From: Paenibacillus sp. DCT19
GTDB taxonomy: Bacteria > Bacillota > Bacilli > Paenibacillales > Paenibacillaceae
DNA: 64,000 nt
NCBI RefSeq assembly: GCF_003268635.1
Contig: NZ_CP029639.1
Coordinates: forward strand, 611,001 to 675,000
Reading direction: 5' to 3'
Part shown: positions 51,868-62,317 of the stretch, in pieces
How positions within the stretch are numbered: the stretch's first letter is position 1
How the letters are laid out: each line of letters starts with the position of its first letter
Translations under genes and position numbers: made by a program
Notes under the pieces: generated by a model
Database searches by the model: none
Seen by the model: only the letters and a program-made list of their open reading frames with translations
What the model was told of the DNA's origin: nothing

Positions 51868-52880
51868 TGAGTTATGAATTAATCGGAATTTCGGTACTCT
51901 GGCTGTTCTTGTATGGCTATCTCATCGTAGCTTCTATTGATTTCGGCGCTGGATTTTTTGCCTTCTATGCCCGTTTGACGAAGCAGGATCACCTGATTAA
52001 TCGTCTGATCTCCCGTTATCTATCGCCGGTCTGGGAGATTACCAATGTGTTTTTTGTATTTTTCTACATCGGTATTGTCGGTTTTTTCCCGGACACAGCC
52101 TCCTATTATGGCGCAGCCTTAATCGTGCCGGGAAGTATTGCTATCATACTGCTTGCCATTCGTGGCTCGTTCTATGCTTTTGAGAATTATGGTTCCAAAA
52201 ATAATATCGTGTACCTGTTTTTATATGGAGCCACAGGTTTGCTAATTCCTGCATCGCTGTCAGTGGCACTGACACTGTCGGAAGGCGGATTTATCCTGAA
52301 ACAGGGCGAGACCGTTACACTGGACTATTGGGCGCTGTTTACCAATCCATTATCGTGGAGCATCGTTGGACTGGCAATTGTCTCTGTACTATTTATTAGC
52401 GGAGCGTTTTTAACCTTTTATGCATCACGGGCAGAGGATCAGGGCGCACTCAAGCTGATGCGGAATTATGCTTTGTTCTGGAGCACACCAACCATCATTC
52501 TCGCACTGACTGCATTTATATATTTGGGTCAACACAATGAGCGCCACTTTCAAAATATGATGGATCTGTGGTGGTTGCTTGCACTTTCCGTTGCTTTCTT
52601 CATGGTTGCCATGTGGCTGCTGTTTAACGGACGTAGATATGGACTCGCATTTATCTGCATCATGCTTCAATTTTTCTGTGCATTTTTTGCTTACGGGATC
52701 GGTCAATATCCTTATATTCTTGATCCCTATATCACGATTCAGAGTAGTGCGACATCACCAGCCATGGGCTTCGCGCTTGTCGTTGTTTTTATCGGAGGAC
52801 TATGCTTGCTGATTCCATCTCTTATTCTGGTCTTCAAGCTATTTCTGTTCGATGCGGATTATGTCAAAGGGAAAAAATAA
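51867..52880 (+). CDS. cydB: Cytochrome bd ubiquinol oxidase subunit II
   Basis: A 337-residue membrane subunit with eight or nine helices. It begins SYELIGISVLWLFLYGYLI, with ASIDFGAGFFAFYARL just after, a known CydB pattern. The start overlaps the cydA stop (TGATG), so translation is coupled; longer in-frame starts lie inside cydA. SPVWEITNVFFVFFYIGIVGFFP is conserved. Part of cydABDC. Confidence 0.95.
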   Translation: MSYELIGISVLWLFLYGYLIVASIDFGAGFFAFYARLTKQDHLINRLISRYLSPVWEITNVFFVFFYIGIVGFFPDTASYYGAALIVPGSIAIILLAIRGSFYAFENYGSKNNIVYLFLYGATGLLIPASLSVALTLSEGGFILKQGETVTLDYWALFTNPLSWSIVGLAIVSVLFISGAFLTFYASRAEDQGALKLMRNYALFWSTPTIILALTAFIYLGQHNERHFQNMMDLWWLLALSVAFFMVAMWLLFNGRRYGLAFICIMLQFFCAFFAYGIGQYPYILDPYITIQSSATSPAMGFALVVVFIGGLCLLIPSLILVFKLFLFDADYVKGKK

Positions 52881-52895
52881 AAGGAGGAGCGCACT

Positions 52896-54721
52896 GTGAA
52901 AAGGAAATCGAGTCTGATTGCTATGCAAATGTCATTACAACGAAAAAGCAGGCTTCTCCTTATGCTTATTTCTCTGGCACTGGGTGTCGCAATTATAAGC
53001 CAGGCTACGCTGCTGGCCGAAGCAGTCCAGCGAATCTTTGTAGAGAAAGCTTCCTTTGCATCAGTAGTGATGTTGCTCGGTATATTGCTGGCTGTTATGG
53101 CTCTGCGCACGCTGTTATCGTATGGCAATGGAAAGGTCGGCTTGCATATGGCTGCCCTGGCCAAGACGCATATGCGAGCTAAGGTGCTGCATAACCTGAC
53201 TCATGCTTCCATGTCTTCAACCCTGCACGGACAGACGGGAGGGAAGGTCAGTGTTGCGCTGGATGCGGTAGATGAGGCGGATAGTTATTTCAGTCAGTAC
53301 ATGCCGCGCATGATGGAGGCAGCGATCATTCCGATTCTGATCCTAGTTGTTGCATTTACCCAACATGCTAACACGGGGTGGATTCTGCTCTGCACCGCTC
53401 CGTTTATCCCTTTATTTATGATTTTGGTCGGATTGCAAACCAAGAACAAGTCTGAGGAAAAATACGCGCAACTGGCTGAGTTTTCTGGTACCTTTCTGGA
53501 CTCGCTTCAAGGGCTAGTGACATTAAAATATTTGGTAAGGCTGATCGTCAGCGCCAGGAGATTGAACGCAGTAGCCTCGGATATCGTGATACAACAATGA
53601 GCATTCTGAAAATTGCTTTTACGAATACCTTCATGCTGGAGTCGATCGTCATGTTAGGCATCGGGATCGTCGCTCTTGAACTTGCTATTCAGTTGCTAGT
53701 ATTCAAGGCGATAACGTTCCACACAGCCTTTCTTGTGTTGTTACTCGTTCCCGAGTTTTACAGCCTGCTGAAAAATACAGGAACCGCTTTTCACAGCGGT
53801 AGAACCAGTATGGGAGCGATTCGCAAGGTGGAGCAGATGCTTACAGACGCGAATACGACGAGTGCACAGAGGGATGGCGAAAAGGTAGCTCATAACAATA
53901 AGAATGAGAATACCGATGTGATGGCTGAGGCTCAATTGGAACCATTGTCGTCGACTGAACATCCAATGCTGACGCCTATGCCACCGTCTATAGATCTAAT
54001 GAATACCCAATTTCGGTATGCACCGGATTCATTTGAGCTTGAAGCAAGGAGGATCTCCATTAAACCAGGAGAGAATATCGCAATTGTTGGCAAAAGCGGC
54101 TCTGGTAAAACGACTCTACTTCACCTCATCTCCGGATTATTAAAACCGACGTCAGGAGAAGTTCTGGTTAATGGACGTCTGTTGTCCCAATATGATGAGG
54201 CCGCCTGGTTTGAGCAAGTTAGCTACATTACCCAGCATCCGTATATTTTCGCGGGTACATTGGCTGAGAACATTGCGATTGGTTCGGGGGCGAATAGTTC
54301 CAGAGCCGACATTGAACAAGCGGCTGAGGAAGCAGGACTCGGTACGGTGACTGCCCAATTGGAGCAAGGGTTGGATACCTATGTTGGTGAAGGAGGCAGG
54401 GGGTTATCTGGCGGGGAGAAACAAAGGCTTGCCCTTGCACGTGCGTTCCTGAAACGACCGGCTATCATCTTGTTTGATGAACCAACCGTTGGACTTGATG
54501 TTCACACTGAGCGGGTGCTACAACGTTCTATTGCATCACTAACACAAATGGCAACGATGATTACGGTAGCTCACCGATTATATACAATTCAGCAGGCGGA
54601 CAGTATCTTATTCATGGAGAATGGTGTACTCATAGACTCCGGATCACATGAAGAACTGCTGCAGCGACTACCTCAGTATGCCGAGATGGTTCATATTCAA
54701 CGAAAAGGAGGGTTAACATGA
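52896..54721 (+). CDS. cydD: Cysteine/glutathione-type exporter subunit CydD, frameshifted as read
   Basis: Half-transporter with N-terminal membrane domain and C-terminal ATPase, needed for cytochrome bd assembly. The first frame stops at 53600 soon after QGLVTLKY. The second begins at MSILKIAF and goes on through GKSGSGKTTLLHLISGLLKP (Walker A), SGGEKQRLALARA and ILFDEPTVGLD. One extra base in the TTTGG at about 53534-53538 gives LKYFGKADRQRQEIERSSLG and a single 608-residue protein, the family length. GTG start behind AAAGGAGG. It overlaps cydC by four bases. Confidence 0.9.
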
Positions 54722-56457
54722 GTGAACTAGCTATTCTGTCCAAGGCCATGGTTCAGGAGCGTAAGGATATCTTGCTTTCTATTTTGGGTGGATTTATTGC
54801 AGGTATAGCAGGAGTAGGTCTATTCTCAGCCAGTGGGTATATGATCGCGCAAACCGTATTTGCGCCGCCACTTTACACCTTAATTGTACTTACCTCCATG
54901 GTCAAACTGCTCGGTTTTGTTCGAGCGGCGAGCCGTTACGGGGAACGATTGTACTCACACAGAGCGACGTTCTCCATGTTGAGCCGGTTGCGCACCTCCT
55001 TTTTTGCCAAGCTCATTCCCGTAACACCAGGCATACTGAATAAAAACCGAAGCGGGGATCTGCTTGCGCGGATTGTTGGTGATGTGGAAAGCCTGCAAAA
55101 TTATTTTTTGCGTGTTGCGTATCCGCCGATCATCGTTATTATGGTGTTCTTGTCTACCGTGCTATTTACTTCCGTTTATTCGTTCTTGGTTGCGTGCTTG
55201 CTCGTACTGGGCATGTTAATTACGGCATTTGTTGTACCAGGTATCGTTTTGCTGGGACAGCGTAAAATACACGGTCGTGTACGGCAGCAACGGGCATTAC
55301 TGTCTACGGAAGTAACCGAAGTATTGTATGGATTTCGCGATTTAAAGGTATATGGTCAATTGGAGCAAAGGGAGCAGCAGCTTCAGCAGACTTCCGCTGC
55401 ATTGGCATTCGAGCAGCAAAGAGCAGCAGGGCATCTGCTTCGTGGGCAATCCATGCATATTTTTGTAACGTATCTCGTGACATGGGGTGTGCTGGTCGTT
55501 GGCGCATGGTTAATCATGGATGGGTCACTTGCCGGCGTTTATCTCGCGATGCTGATCCTGGCTACGCAGACCGTATTTGAAGAGGCAACAGCGATGGCTA
55601 TATTGCCCGTATATAAACAGGATAGTGAACATGCAGCCAGACGACTGACCGAGACGGTTCAGAGTCCCGATATGCAGTCTGCACAACCAGGTCAACCGGA
55701 TGGACTGTGCACTACCGAACAGGCCATTTCAATCCGACTATCTCACGTTACCTTTCAATATGAGGGGGAGTGGAGAGCAGCGTTGAATGATATTTCTATA
55801 ACTTTTCCTCCTGGCTCCAAAACAGCGATTGTCGGACCCAGCGGTTCAGGAAAGTCTACCATTGTGGATCTATTACTTAAACTACGCGAGCCAGCGTCTG
55901 GCGACATACAGTTGAATGACGTTTCGCTAAGTAAGCTAGATGAAGAGAGGATATGGCAAGCAGCAAACGTTGTCTTACAGCAAAGTCACTTCTTCAAGGG
56001 AACCGTGCGGGATAACTTACTCCTGCAAGGGGAAGAGCATGCTGACGAACAATTAACGGCTGTGCTGGAGAAAGTCCAACTGCCCAATATGTTGCTCAGC
56101 GATCTAGTGTATGAAAAGGGCGAGAATCTCTCCGATGGCGAGAAACAGCGCCTGGCTATGGCAAGAGCTATGCTGCGGAGCGGACGCATATGGCTTCTGG
56201 ACGAACCAACCTCTTCACTCGATTATGTGACAGAACAACGGGTGTTGCAGGAGGTCTTCGCACAGGCTGCGGATGATACACTTCTTCTCATCTGTCATCG
56301 GCTTACCGGACTTGAGAAAATGGATCAGATCGTGGTTATGGATCGAGGTAAGGTTGTAGAAACGGGTTCTTTCACGGAGCTGATGGAGCAGAAAGGCTAC
56401 TTTTATGAAATGAAGAACATTGAGCTGCAAATGATCGGAGATCAACCGAGTACGTAG
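54718..56457 (+). CDS. cydC: Cysteine/glutathione-type exporter subunit CydC
   Basis: A 579-residue ABC half-transporter pairing with CydD. The membrane domain carries six helices (LLSILGGFIAGIAGVGLFSASGYMI at the start). The ATPase domain, from about residue 345, has Walker A GPSGSGKST, signature LSDGEKQRLAMARA and Walker B IWLLDEPTSSLD. The signature reads LSDGE rather than LSGGE, as occurs in some CydC proteins. Last gene of the cyd operon. Confidence 0.94.
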   Translation: MSELAILSKAMVQERKDILLSILGGFIAGIAGVGLFSASGYMIAQTVFAPPLYTLIVLTSMVKLLGFVRAASRYGERLYSHRATFSMLSRLRTSFFAKLIPVTPGILNKNRSGDLLARIVGDVESLQNYFLRVAYPPIIVIMVFLSTVLFTSVYSFLVACLLVLGMLITAFVVPGIVLLGQRKIHGRVRQQRALLSTEVTEVLYGFRDLKVYGQLEQREQQLQQTSAALAFEQQRAAGHLLRGQSMHIFVTYLVTWGVLVVGAWLIMDGSLAGVYLAMLILATQTVFEEATAMAILPVYKQDSEHAARRLTETVQSPDMQSAQPGQPDGLCTTEQAISIRLSHVTFQYEGEWRAALNDISITFPPGSKTAIVGPSGSGKSTIVDLLLKLREPASGDIQLNDVSLSKLDEERIWQAANVVLQQSHFFKGTVRDNLLLQGEEHADEQLTAVLEKVQLPNMLLSDLVYEKGENLSDGEKQRLAMARAMLRSGRIWLLDEPTSSLDYVTEQRVLQEVFAQAADDTLLLICHRLTGLEKMDQIVVMDRGKVVETGSFTELMEQKGYFYEMKNIELQMIGDQPST

Positions 56458-56532
56458 ATTTGATGAATATGTTGTTTTAGTAGAGCATCTCATAGTGAGC
56501 CATATAACAGTAAAATCTTCTATGAAGAGGTT

Positions 56533-56699
56533 GTTCAAAAAGTTCACTTTTGATTACGAAGGATGCGCGAGCGGCATCTCAGCGTCGAAGATGGAATTCA
56601 GCCGAAATGTCCGTTGCTCACGTAGTTTTGCCTACGCTCCGCTACTCCATTTCTATCTTCATCCCATCTTCTCGGTACTGAAAACCGACCTTTTTGAAC
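56533..56699. repeat. MITE-like intergenic element with terminal inverted repeats
   Basis: A 167-base segment bounded by perfect 10-base inverted repeats, GTTCAAAAAG (56533-56542) and CTTTTTGAAC (56690-56699). It encodes nothing convincing. I recall similar intergenic units in Paenibacillus genomes, but this is from memory. No clear target-site duplication flanks it. It can form one long hairpin. Confidence 0.6.
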
Positions 56700-56766
56700 A
56701 CGCACTATGAAGCCTATTCGGTGAAAGCGTTCAGTTGTTGGTGACGGATGTCATGAGCGCAAAATG

Positions 56767-56815
56767 AAAACACTCAAATTACTCCCAGTACATTGAGAAT
56801 AATTTGAGTGTTTTT
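56767..56815. terminator. Convergent terminator
   Basis: AAAACACTCAAATTA pairs with TAATTTGAGTGTTTT around an 18-base loop, followed by T residues; serves the cyd side and the convergent hydrolase gene. Confidence 0.85.
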
Positions 56816-56855
56816 GCTCTGTTCATAAGGACGCAGCCATCCTAATAAGAAATGA

Positions 56856-59107
56856 TCACCGAACACCAATATCCCGAATCATAATGCTACCTTTCTCCGA
56901 CTGATCAAACACAAAGCTAATTTTTCTGATCTGCTCCGGCTTTAGAGCCGGATTATTTGCAATGAAATCAGCCAATTGGAAGGCATAGTTCTGGAACAGC
57001 GGCTCCTTCGTCGTCTGGAACAATGCAAACGGTGATTTCGCCAGAGCTCCTTCGAACATTGGCAGCAGCGGTGAGACGCTACTCAGCGGTAAACGGCTAG
57101 TATTTCCGAGCTCATCTTCTACGACAATGGTAATATCCACCGGCGTATCCGCTCCATCCACATCTTGATCGGTTTCCGTATTAGCGATGGAGAACACGAT
57201 GGAACTTTGATTGGAAATGTCGATGTCTTGATCGGGTAGAATCACCCTGTATGCGGGTGCAGCAGAAGTAGCTGCCTGATCCCATTCCAGTGCAACGGCG
57301 TTATATGGATCGGTTGTATGCCCCATCTCGACGTTTTGCTCTTTCCATGTCTTCAGTCTTTCTCCTTCTAAGCCTCCCCTGGCAATGTGGTTGTTCCCGG
57401 ATCACTGTCCTCGCCATAATTGCTAATGGTTAATGTATCTGCATCCCAATAATTGCTGATATACATCGTCTCGGGAAGCCATTCCCTGGCGTATCCAAGA
57501 TCCTGAAACACCATCTGGTATGAAGTATTCTCCTGAAGAGTGGCTTCTAGAAAAGATGAGATGAGCACCTTGGCAGCCTGTATTTGCTGATCTTGCGGTA
57601 GAAGACTGGCTGTGTTGAACAACTGGTTGCCTAACCCGACACCGTCATGTTTGCCCCACTCGGTGTTGAATTGCCCGTGGTTAGCGCCATATATGTATAC
57701 ATAAGATTTGAAAAATTCACTACGATCCGTAAATTCAGTCCGGTAGTACTGGCTTGTTCCAACAAATGAAGTGACGTCCATGTCATGGGTGCCATGCAAA
57801 GCCAGATAATTCACGTCTTTTAAGGACACGGGCTGTCCTCCCGGTTTATATTGTCCGTCGGTACCCGCTATGGACACAATGGATCGGATGTTGAAATTGT
57901 AATTAAACTTGATGTTGGCGTTCTCAGGATAAGAGGTCATCTTGTTGTACGCCGCCGCTGTGGTTACAGCCTCAGCTCCCCGTGAATGTCCAATCAGAGC
58001 GATCCGCTCCATATCCACTTTGCCATAGAATGGATTATCTCGTGCAGCATTCCATTCTTCCCACACTTTAAGATGTTCCAGCAGCAACCATCCCCGAGCC
58101 CGATTTTCCCCTTGTAGGGGTTTGAAAACAAACCATTCGTTAAATGGCGAGGAGTTGAGGAAGTTCTCATCAATGGAAACGACAATATTACCGCGACTTG
58201 CCAGCAATTCACCTAAATAGGCATAACCGGGATCTGAATATTTCGTCGCAAGGTGGTTGCCATGCACGATGAGCACAAGTGGAAAAGTGCCGTCATCTTC
58301 GGGATACCAGACGGTTCCGTTTAAAGGCATTGCGCCAGCGCCAAAACCAAACGTGCTTGTGCGTTTCTTCGTCCAATCACCAACAAAGGCTGATCCATCG
58401 ACGGATTTAGTGGTCAGCGTCTTTTTTGTGCTCAGATCGTCGCGATACGTTGTGTGGCTTCCGTAGGTCAGAGATTTCACAGAAAATGTTCCAGGTTCTG
58501 CCGGATTGGTTAATAGGGCTGTGTAAGCTTCAGCAGGCTTGACCATTTGCAACGGATAGGGTGCGGCAAATTCCTTCTGTCCTTCGCTGACGATCCAGTA
58601 ACCCATTCCACAGACGAAGAGGACGGCAATCGCAGCACTTGTTGTTGCCCGGACTTTCTTCCAAATTCCAGCTTCCCGGTAGACTCCACTGATGAATCGA
58701 TAGAGCAGTGCGCCAAGCACGGAAAAGGAAATGAGGATGCATACCACAATAAGCAGCGTAAGGGGGATAGGCCCGAGTAAGCTGAGTAAAAGTAATAAAA
58801 GCGAAGTAAGCATGGTCCATACGTAACGTGAAGGTATTTTTTTGCCCCAATGCAGCAGTCCTGTAAGAATTCCGGTTATCGCTACTGTCGCGAGCAGGAA
58901 CAGAATGCTGCCAATCCAGTAGTCACTCGCACCTCGTGATCCCAAATAATAATAGGCTTGAACGAAATATAACGATAGGGTCACTAGAGATAGAGCAGCT
59001 ACAGCGCCTTTCCAGCCTGGTGTGAGAGAAGGAATCCGCTTCTTTTTAATAGAGAATAAGGGCCTCTTTTTGGTCGTTTCCTCGGCACTTACGCCGGCGT
59101 TCTCCAT
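56856..59107 (-). CDS. Membrane-anchored alpha/beta hydrolase, frameshifted as read
   Basis: N-terminal part with six hydrophobic segments (residues about 30-190), then an exported alpha/beta-hydrolase domain. The nucleophile elbow is IGHSRGAEAV (GHSRG), the acid is probably Asp in LHGTHDMDV and the base His in YGANHGQF; LVLIVHGNH forms the oxyanion side. The frame stops after TTTLPGEA at a four-C run (56-bp joint, plus strand 57376-57379). One more base joins it to a 170-residue C-terminal beta-rich region ending at 56856, giving 750 residues. The start at 59107 follows AAAGGTGG. Substrate unknown; related to chlorophyllase/PET-hydrolase-like folds. Confidence 0.85.
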
Positions 59108-59381
59108 GGATGTTCCACCTTTCAATGCATATGTATATCACACTTTAACTTAAATGTGTTGTGTATGTTCTTCTCTGAGTCTAACAGAAGATTCTTGCTG
59201 TAGTCCGTCATTTTTCTTACGTTATTATTAACAATCGGTAAATCCATACTTTCCAGCCAATAGGAGCTACTCCGAAAATTAGATGGCACCATTTCCCACC
59301 TTTATCCGTATGAACTAAGGATGTCCATTCTATTGAATCAATGATTGGCAACTATACTTATCCCAAAGGAGAATACATAAT

Positions 59382-60599
59382 ATGAAAAATTGGAAACGCA
59401 TGCTCTTATCCCTTACGGTCTCGGTAAGTTTGCTCGCATCAGCAGTACCAGCTATGGCAGCGCCTCAGGAGACTTCCGTCAAGGTTAATGATCAGGCAGT
59501 ACAATATGCTACAGGTGCACCAATCTTGGAGAAAGGAACGACTCTTGTTCCACTGCGTACAACGCTGGATGCGATGGATGTGAAGCTGACGACGGCAACG
59601 GATGATACGATTACGGCTGTAGTTGATGGTCGGACGATTACACTCAAAAGCAAGCTTACACGGATCAACGGAGTAACGTATGCACCGATTCGTATCGTTG
59701 GTGATGCAGCGGGTTATGAAGTTCGCTGGGATTCCGCCACGCGTACCGTATTGCTGGTATCCAAGGGTGGAGACACTGAGACGGTCCAAACTGGTGGACG
59801 CGGCTTTATGTGGGAAGTCGAGAAAAACGGTAATACCGTCTATCTCGTAGGTTCAATGCACGTTGCGGATGAGAGTTTCTATCCACTGCGTCCTGAATTT
59901 GAAGAAGCCTTTGCGGAAGCAGACTACCTGGGCGTAGAAGTAGATATTAGCACAGCTACGGATGAGCAGCAGAAGATGATTCTCGATCTCGGCACCTATC
60001 AGGATGGGACAACGCTGAAAGACCATATCTCCAGTGAAACCTATGCAAGTCTGGGTAAACTTTTGAAGGAGAATGGTATTGAACCCGACGCTTTTGATAC
60101 ATTCAAACCATGGGTGGTAGAAATTACACTCGGAGGACTGAAGTCAGTGGATGGTGGATATGAAGCATCGGAAGGTGTGGATTTGTATTTCATCCAGAAG
60201 GCGGTACAGCGCAAAATTCCAGTGATTGAACTGGAGTCCTATGAATCTCAGCTTGGAATGTTCAACAACTTCTCCAAAGAATTGCAAGAGGAAACACTCA
60301 AATCAACCATTGATAACTTCGATGTACTAGATACGAGTTTGAATCAAATGGCTGAGATGTGGAAAACGGGGGATGACGAGCAGCTACTTGAGCTGACGAA
60401 CAGCTTCTCGGACAATGAAGAGTACAACAAGGCTATGCTGGTTGACCGTAATATCGGTATGGCGGATAAGATCGACGGGTACCTGAAGAATGGTAAAGGG
60501 GAAGAGTACTTCATCGTTGTTGGCGCAGCACACTATCTGGGTGAGCACGGCATCGTGAAACTTCTTGAAGATAAAGGGTATACGGTGGAGCGGAAATAA
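59382..60599 (+). CDS. Secreted CuAO-stalk / TraB-GumN (TIKI-like) protein
   Basis: A 405-residue exported protein. Signal peptide ends near AVPAMAAPQ. Residues 30-130 form a copper-amine-oxidase-N-terminal-like stalk (VNDQAVQYATGAPILEKGTT, then LVPLRTTLDAM and YAPIRIVGDAAGYEVRWD). Residues 140-405 are a TraB/GumN domain with the two Gly-x2-His motifs of TIKI-type metalloproteases, GSMH in YLVGSMHVADESFYPL and GAAH in FIVVGAAHYLGEHG, and the EGVDLYF and LVDRNIGMADKI blocks between. A putative surface protease anchored by the stalk. ATG behind AAAGGAGAA. Confidence 0.9.
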   Translation: MKNWKRMLLSLTVSVSLLASAVPAMAAPQETSVKVNDQAVQYATGAPILEKGTTLVPLRTTLDAMDVKLTTATDDTITAVVDGRTITLKSKLTRINGVTYAPIRIVGDAAGYEVRWDSATRTVLLVSKGGDTETVQTGGRGFMWEVEKNGNTVYLVGSMHVADESFYPLRPEFEEAFAEADYLGVEVDISTATDEQQKMILDLGTYQDGTTLKDHISSETYASLGKLLKENGIEPDAFDTFKPWVVEITLGGLKSVDGGYEASEGVDLYFIQKAVQRKIPVIELESYESQLGMFNNFSKELQEETLKSTIDNFDVLDTSLNQMAEMWKTGDDEQLLELTNSFSDNEEYNKAMLVDRNIGMADKIDGYLKNGKGEEYFIVVGAAHYLGEHGIVKLLEDKGYTVERK

Positions 60600-60702
60600 G
60601 GCTATAAGGCGAAATAACAAGGTAGCTATAAGTTGTATGACTTAAAAAAGAACAACCACTTCCTACGTTATCGATGATATTGCTGTAGTAGAGAAAACAA
60701 GT

Positions 60703-60735
60703 CAAGACCGTGGGTAAATACCCACGGTCTTTTAT
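60703..60735 (+). terminator. Terminator after the TIKI-like gene
   Basis: AAGACCGTGGGT pairs with ACCCACGGTCTT around a 4-base loop, followed by TTATT. Confidence 0.92.
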
Positions 60736-60900
60736 TCATGGTCACACATACGTTAGTGAATGGCGAACTTAGCCCTTCACAGCCAAACGCTATCCATCGA
60801 ATGGATATTGACAAAAGATGGCCAGCACTCGCATACTTACAATATAAACTTTATAAAGAATATTTATTTAGTATCTACTTTGAAGAGAGGAGTTACATCC

Positions 60901-62100
60901 ATGGCAACTTGGTTTCTGATCATAATCTATTTAGCCTTTATTAGTCTGGGGCTTCCGGATTCGCTTCTTGGCTCTGCTTGGCCGGTCATGTGGCCGGAGA
61001 TTGGTTCTTCTGTAGGGTCGGCGGGATTAATATCGATGATTATTGCGGGAGGGACAATCGTTTCTAGTTTGGCAAGCGGCAGGATGATTCGGACGATAGG
61101 GACAGGCAAAATCACGATGTTCAGTTGTTTGTTAACTGCAGTTTCACTATTTGGGTTTTCGATCGCACCTTCGATGGTTTGGTTTATGCTACTTGCTATT
61201 CCATTGGGTCTTGGAGCTGGAGCGGTAGATGCCGCATTGAATCATTATGTAGCCGAGAATTACCAAGCACACCATATGAACTGGCTGCATTGCTTCTGGG
61301 GCATTGGTGCTACCATGGGGCCAATCATCATGGCTGGGTATATCGCAGGCGAGAACTCATGGAGAGGCGGTTATACAGCCGTTGCAATCATCCAGTTGAT
61401 ACTAGTCGTTGTATTGCTTGTAACCTTGCCTCTATGGAAACGTGTGGCTGCAACGCGAGAATCATCACGACCAGAGCGTGCAGAGACAGAGCAACAGTCG
61501 CACACGAGTCTTCCGGTGAAGGTACTGAATATTCGCGGAGTTAAGCCATCTTTGCTTGCCTTTTTGTTATATTGCGGAGTGGAAACCACCGTTGGATTAT
61601 GGGGAGCCAGCTATTTGGTAGGTACGAGGAGCATTTCAGCGGAGGTAGCTGCAACGAGCATCTCACTTTATTATGCAGGTGTCACATTTGGTCGGTTGAT
61701 TACAGGCTTTATTACGCTAAAAGTTCAAAATCGTCTGTTGATCCGGTATGGACAATGGGTAACGATAGCGGGCGGAATTATCTTATTGCTTCCACTGCCT
61801 TCCACGTTTTCTGTAGCAGGATTTGTTCTGGTGGGGCTTGGTCTCGCTCCGATCTACCCAGGGCTTTTGCATGAGACACCTACACGATTTGGCAAAGAAA
61901 ATTCAGCCAAGCTAATGGGCTACCAGATGGCTGTTGCGTATAGCGGAACAACATTGATTCCTCCACTGTTCGGAATTCTGGCAGCGAGAATCGGTACGGG
62001 TGCTTTTCCCATTGTTTTGTTCATCCTGCTTGTCCTTATGTTGCTTAGTGCGGAGACAGTGAATCGTCTACTTCTTAAGCCACACAAGTTGGGGAGATGA
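60901..62100 (+). CDS. MFS transporter (sugar/FucP-like group)
   Basis: A 399-residue, twelve-helix major-facilitator protein. IIIYLAFISLGLPDSLLGSAW with a Pro-Asp in helix 1, GAVDAALNHYVAENYQAHHMNWLHCFWGIGA and GLAPIYPGLLHETPTRFG resemble the sugar-type MFS group related to FucP and YfkF. The start at 60901 follows GAGAGGAG; open frame reaches to 60760 but without support. It lies upstream of a 38-residue frame, a ROK regulator and a sugar acetyltransferase, so a carbohydrate substrate is probable. Confidence 0.9.
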   Translation: MATWFLIIIYLAFISLGLPDSLLGSAWPVMWPEIGSSVGSAGLISMIIAGGTIVSSLASGRMIRTIGTGKITMFSCLLTAVSLFGFSIAPSMVWFMLLAIPLGLGAGAVDAALNHYVAENYQAHHMNWLHCFWGIGATMGPIIMAGYIAGENSWRGGYTAVAIIQLILVVVLLVTLPLWKRVAATRESSRPERAETEQQSHTSLPVKVLNIRGVKPSLLAFLLYCGVETTVGLWGASYLVGTRSISAEVAATSISLYYAGVTFGRLITGFITLKVQNRLLIRYGQWVTIAGGIILLLPLPSTFSVAGFVLVGLGLAPIYPGLLHETPTRFGKENSAKLMGYQMAVAYSGTTLIPPLFGILAARIGTGAFPIVLFILLVLMLLSAETVNRLLLKPHKLGR

Positions 62101-62106
62101 GTAGAT

Positions 62107-62223
62107 ATGGTATACATTATTTTAGCAGCAATCATTTGGCTGGGCGCTCATGTGAATCTTTCTATATCGAAACAACCTATTGAAGTGAAGCTGGTTCGTT
62201 CAATGGATGACTTGTTTGAGTAA
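62107..62223 (+). CDS. 38-residue membrane micro-protein downstream of the MFS gene
   Basis: A frame of 38 codons starting six bases after the MFS stop, behind GGGGAGATGAG. It begins with a single hydrophobic helix (VYIILAAIIWLGAHVN) and ends in a charged tail (KLVRSMDDLFE). Size, placement and ribosome binding site suggest a small accessory subunit of the transporter, but no family is recognised. Confidence 0.5.
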   Translation: MVYIILAAIIWLGAHVNLSISKQPIEVKLVRSMDDLFE

Positions 62224-62317
62224 AGGAACAAAAGTGCTAAAATAAGTTTTACAAGTTGGAAGATATGGTACTGCTGTTTCTTCTTGTTTGGTGAAGAACT
62301 GAGGTGGGAACAAGCGG

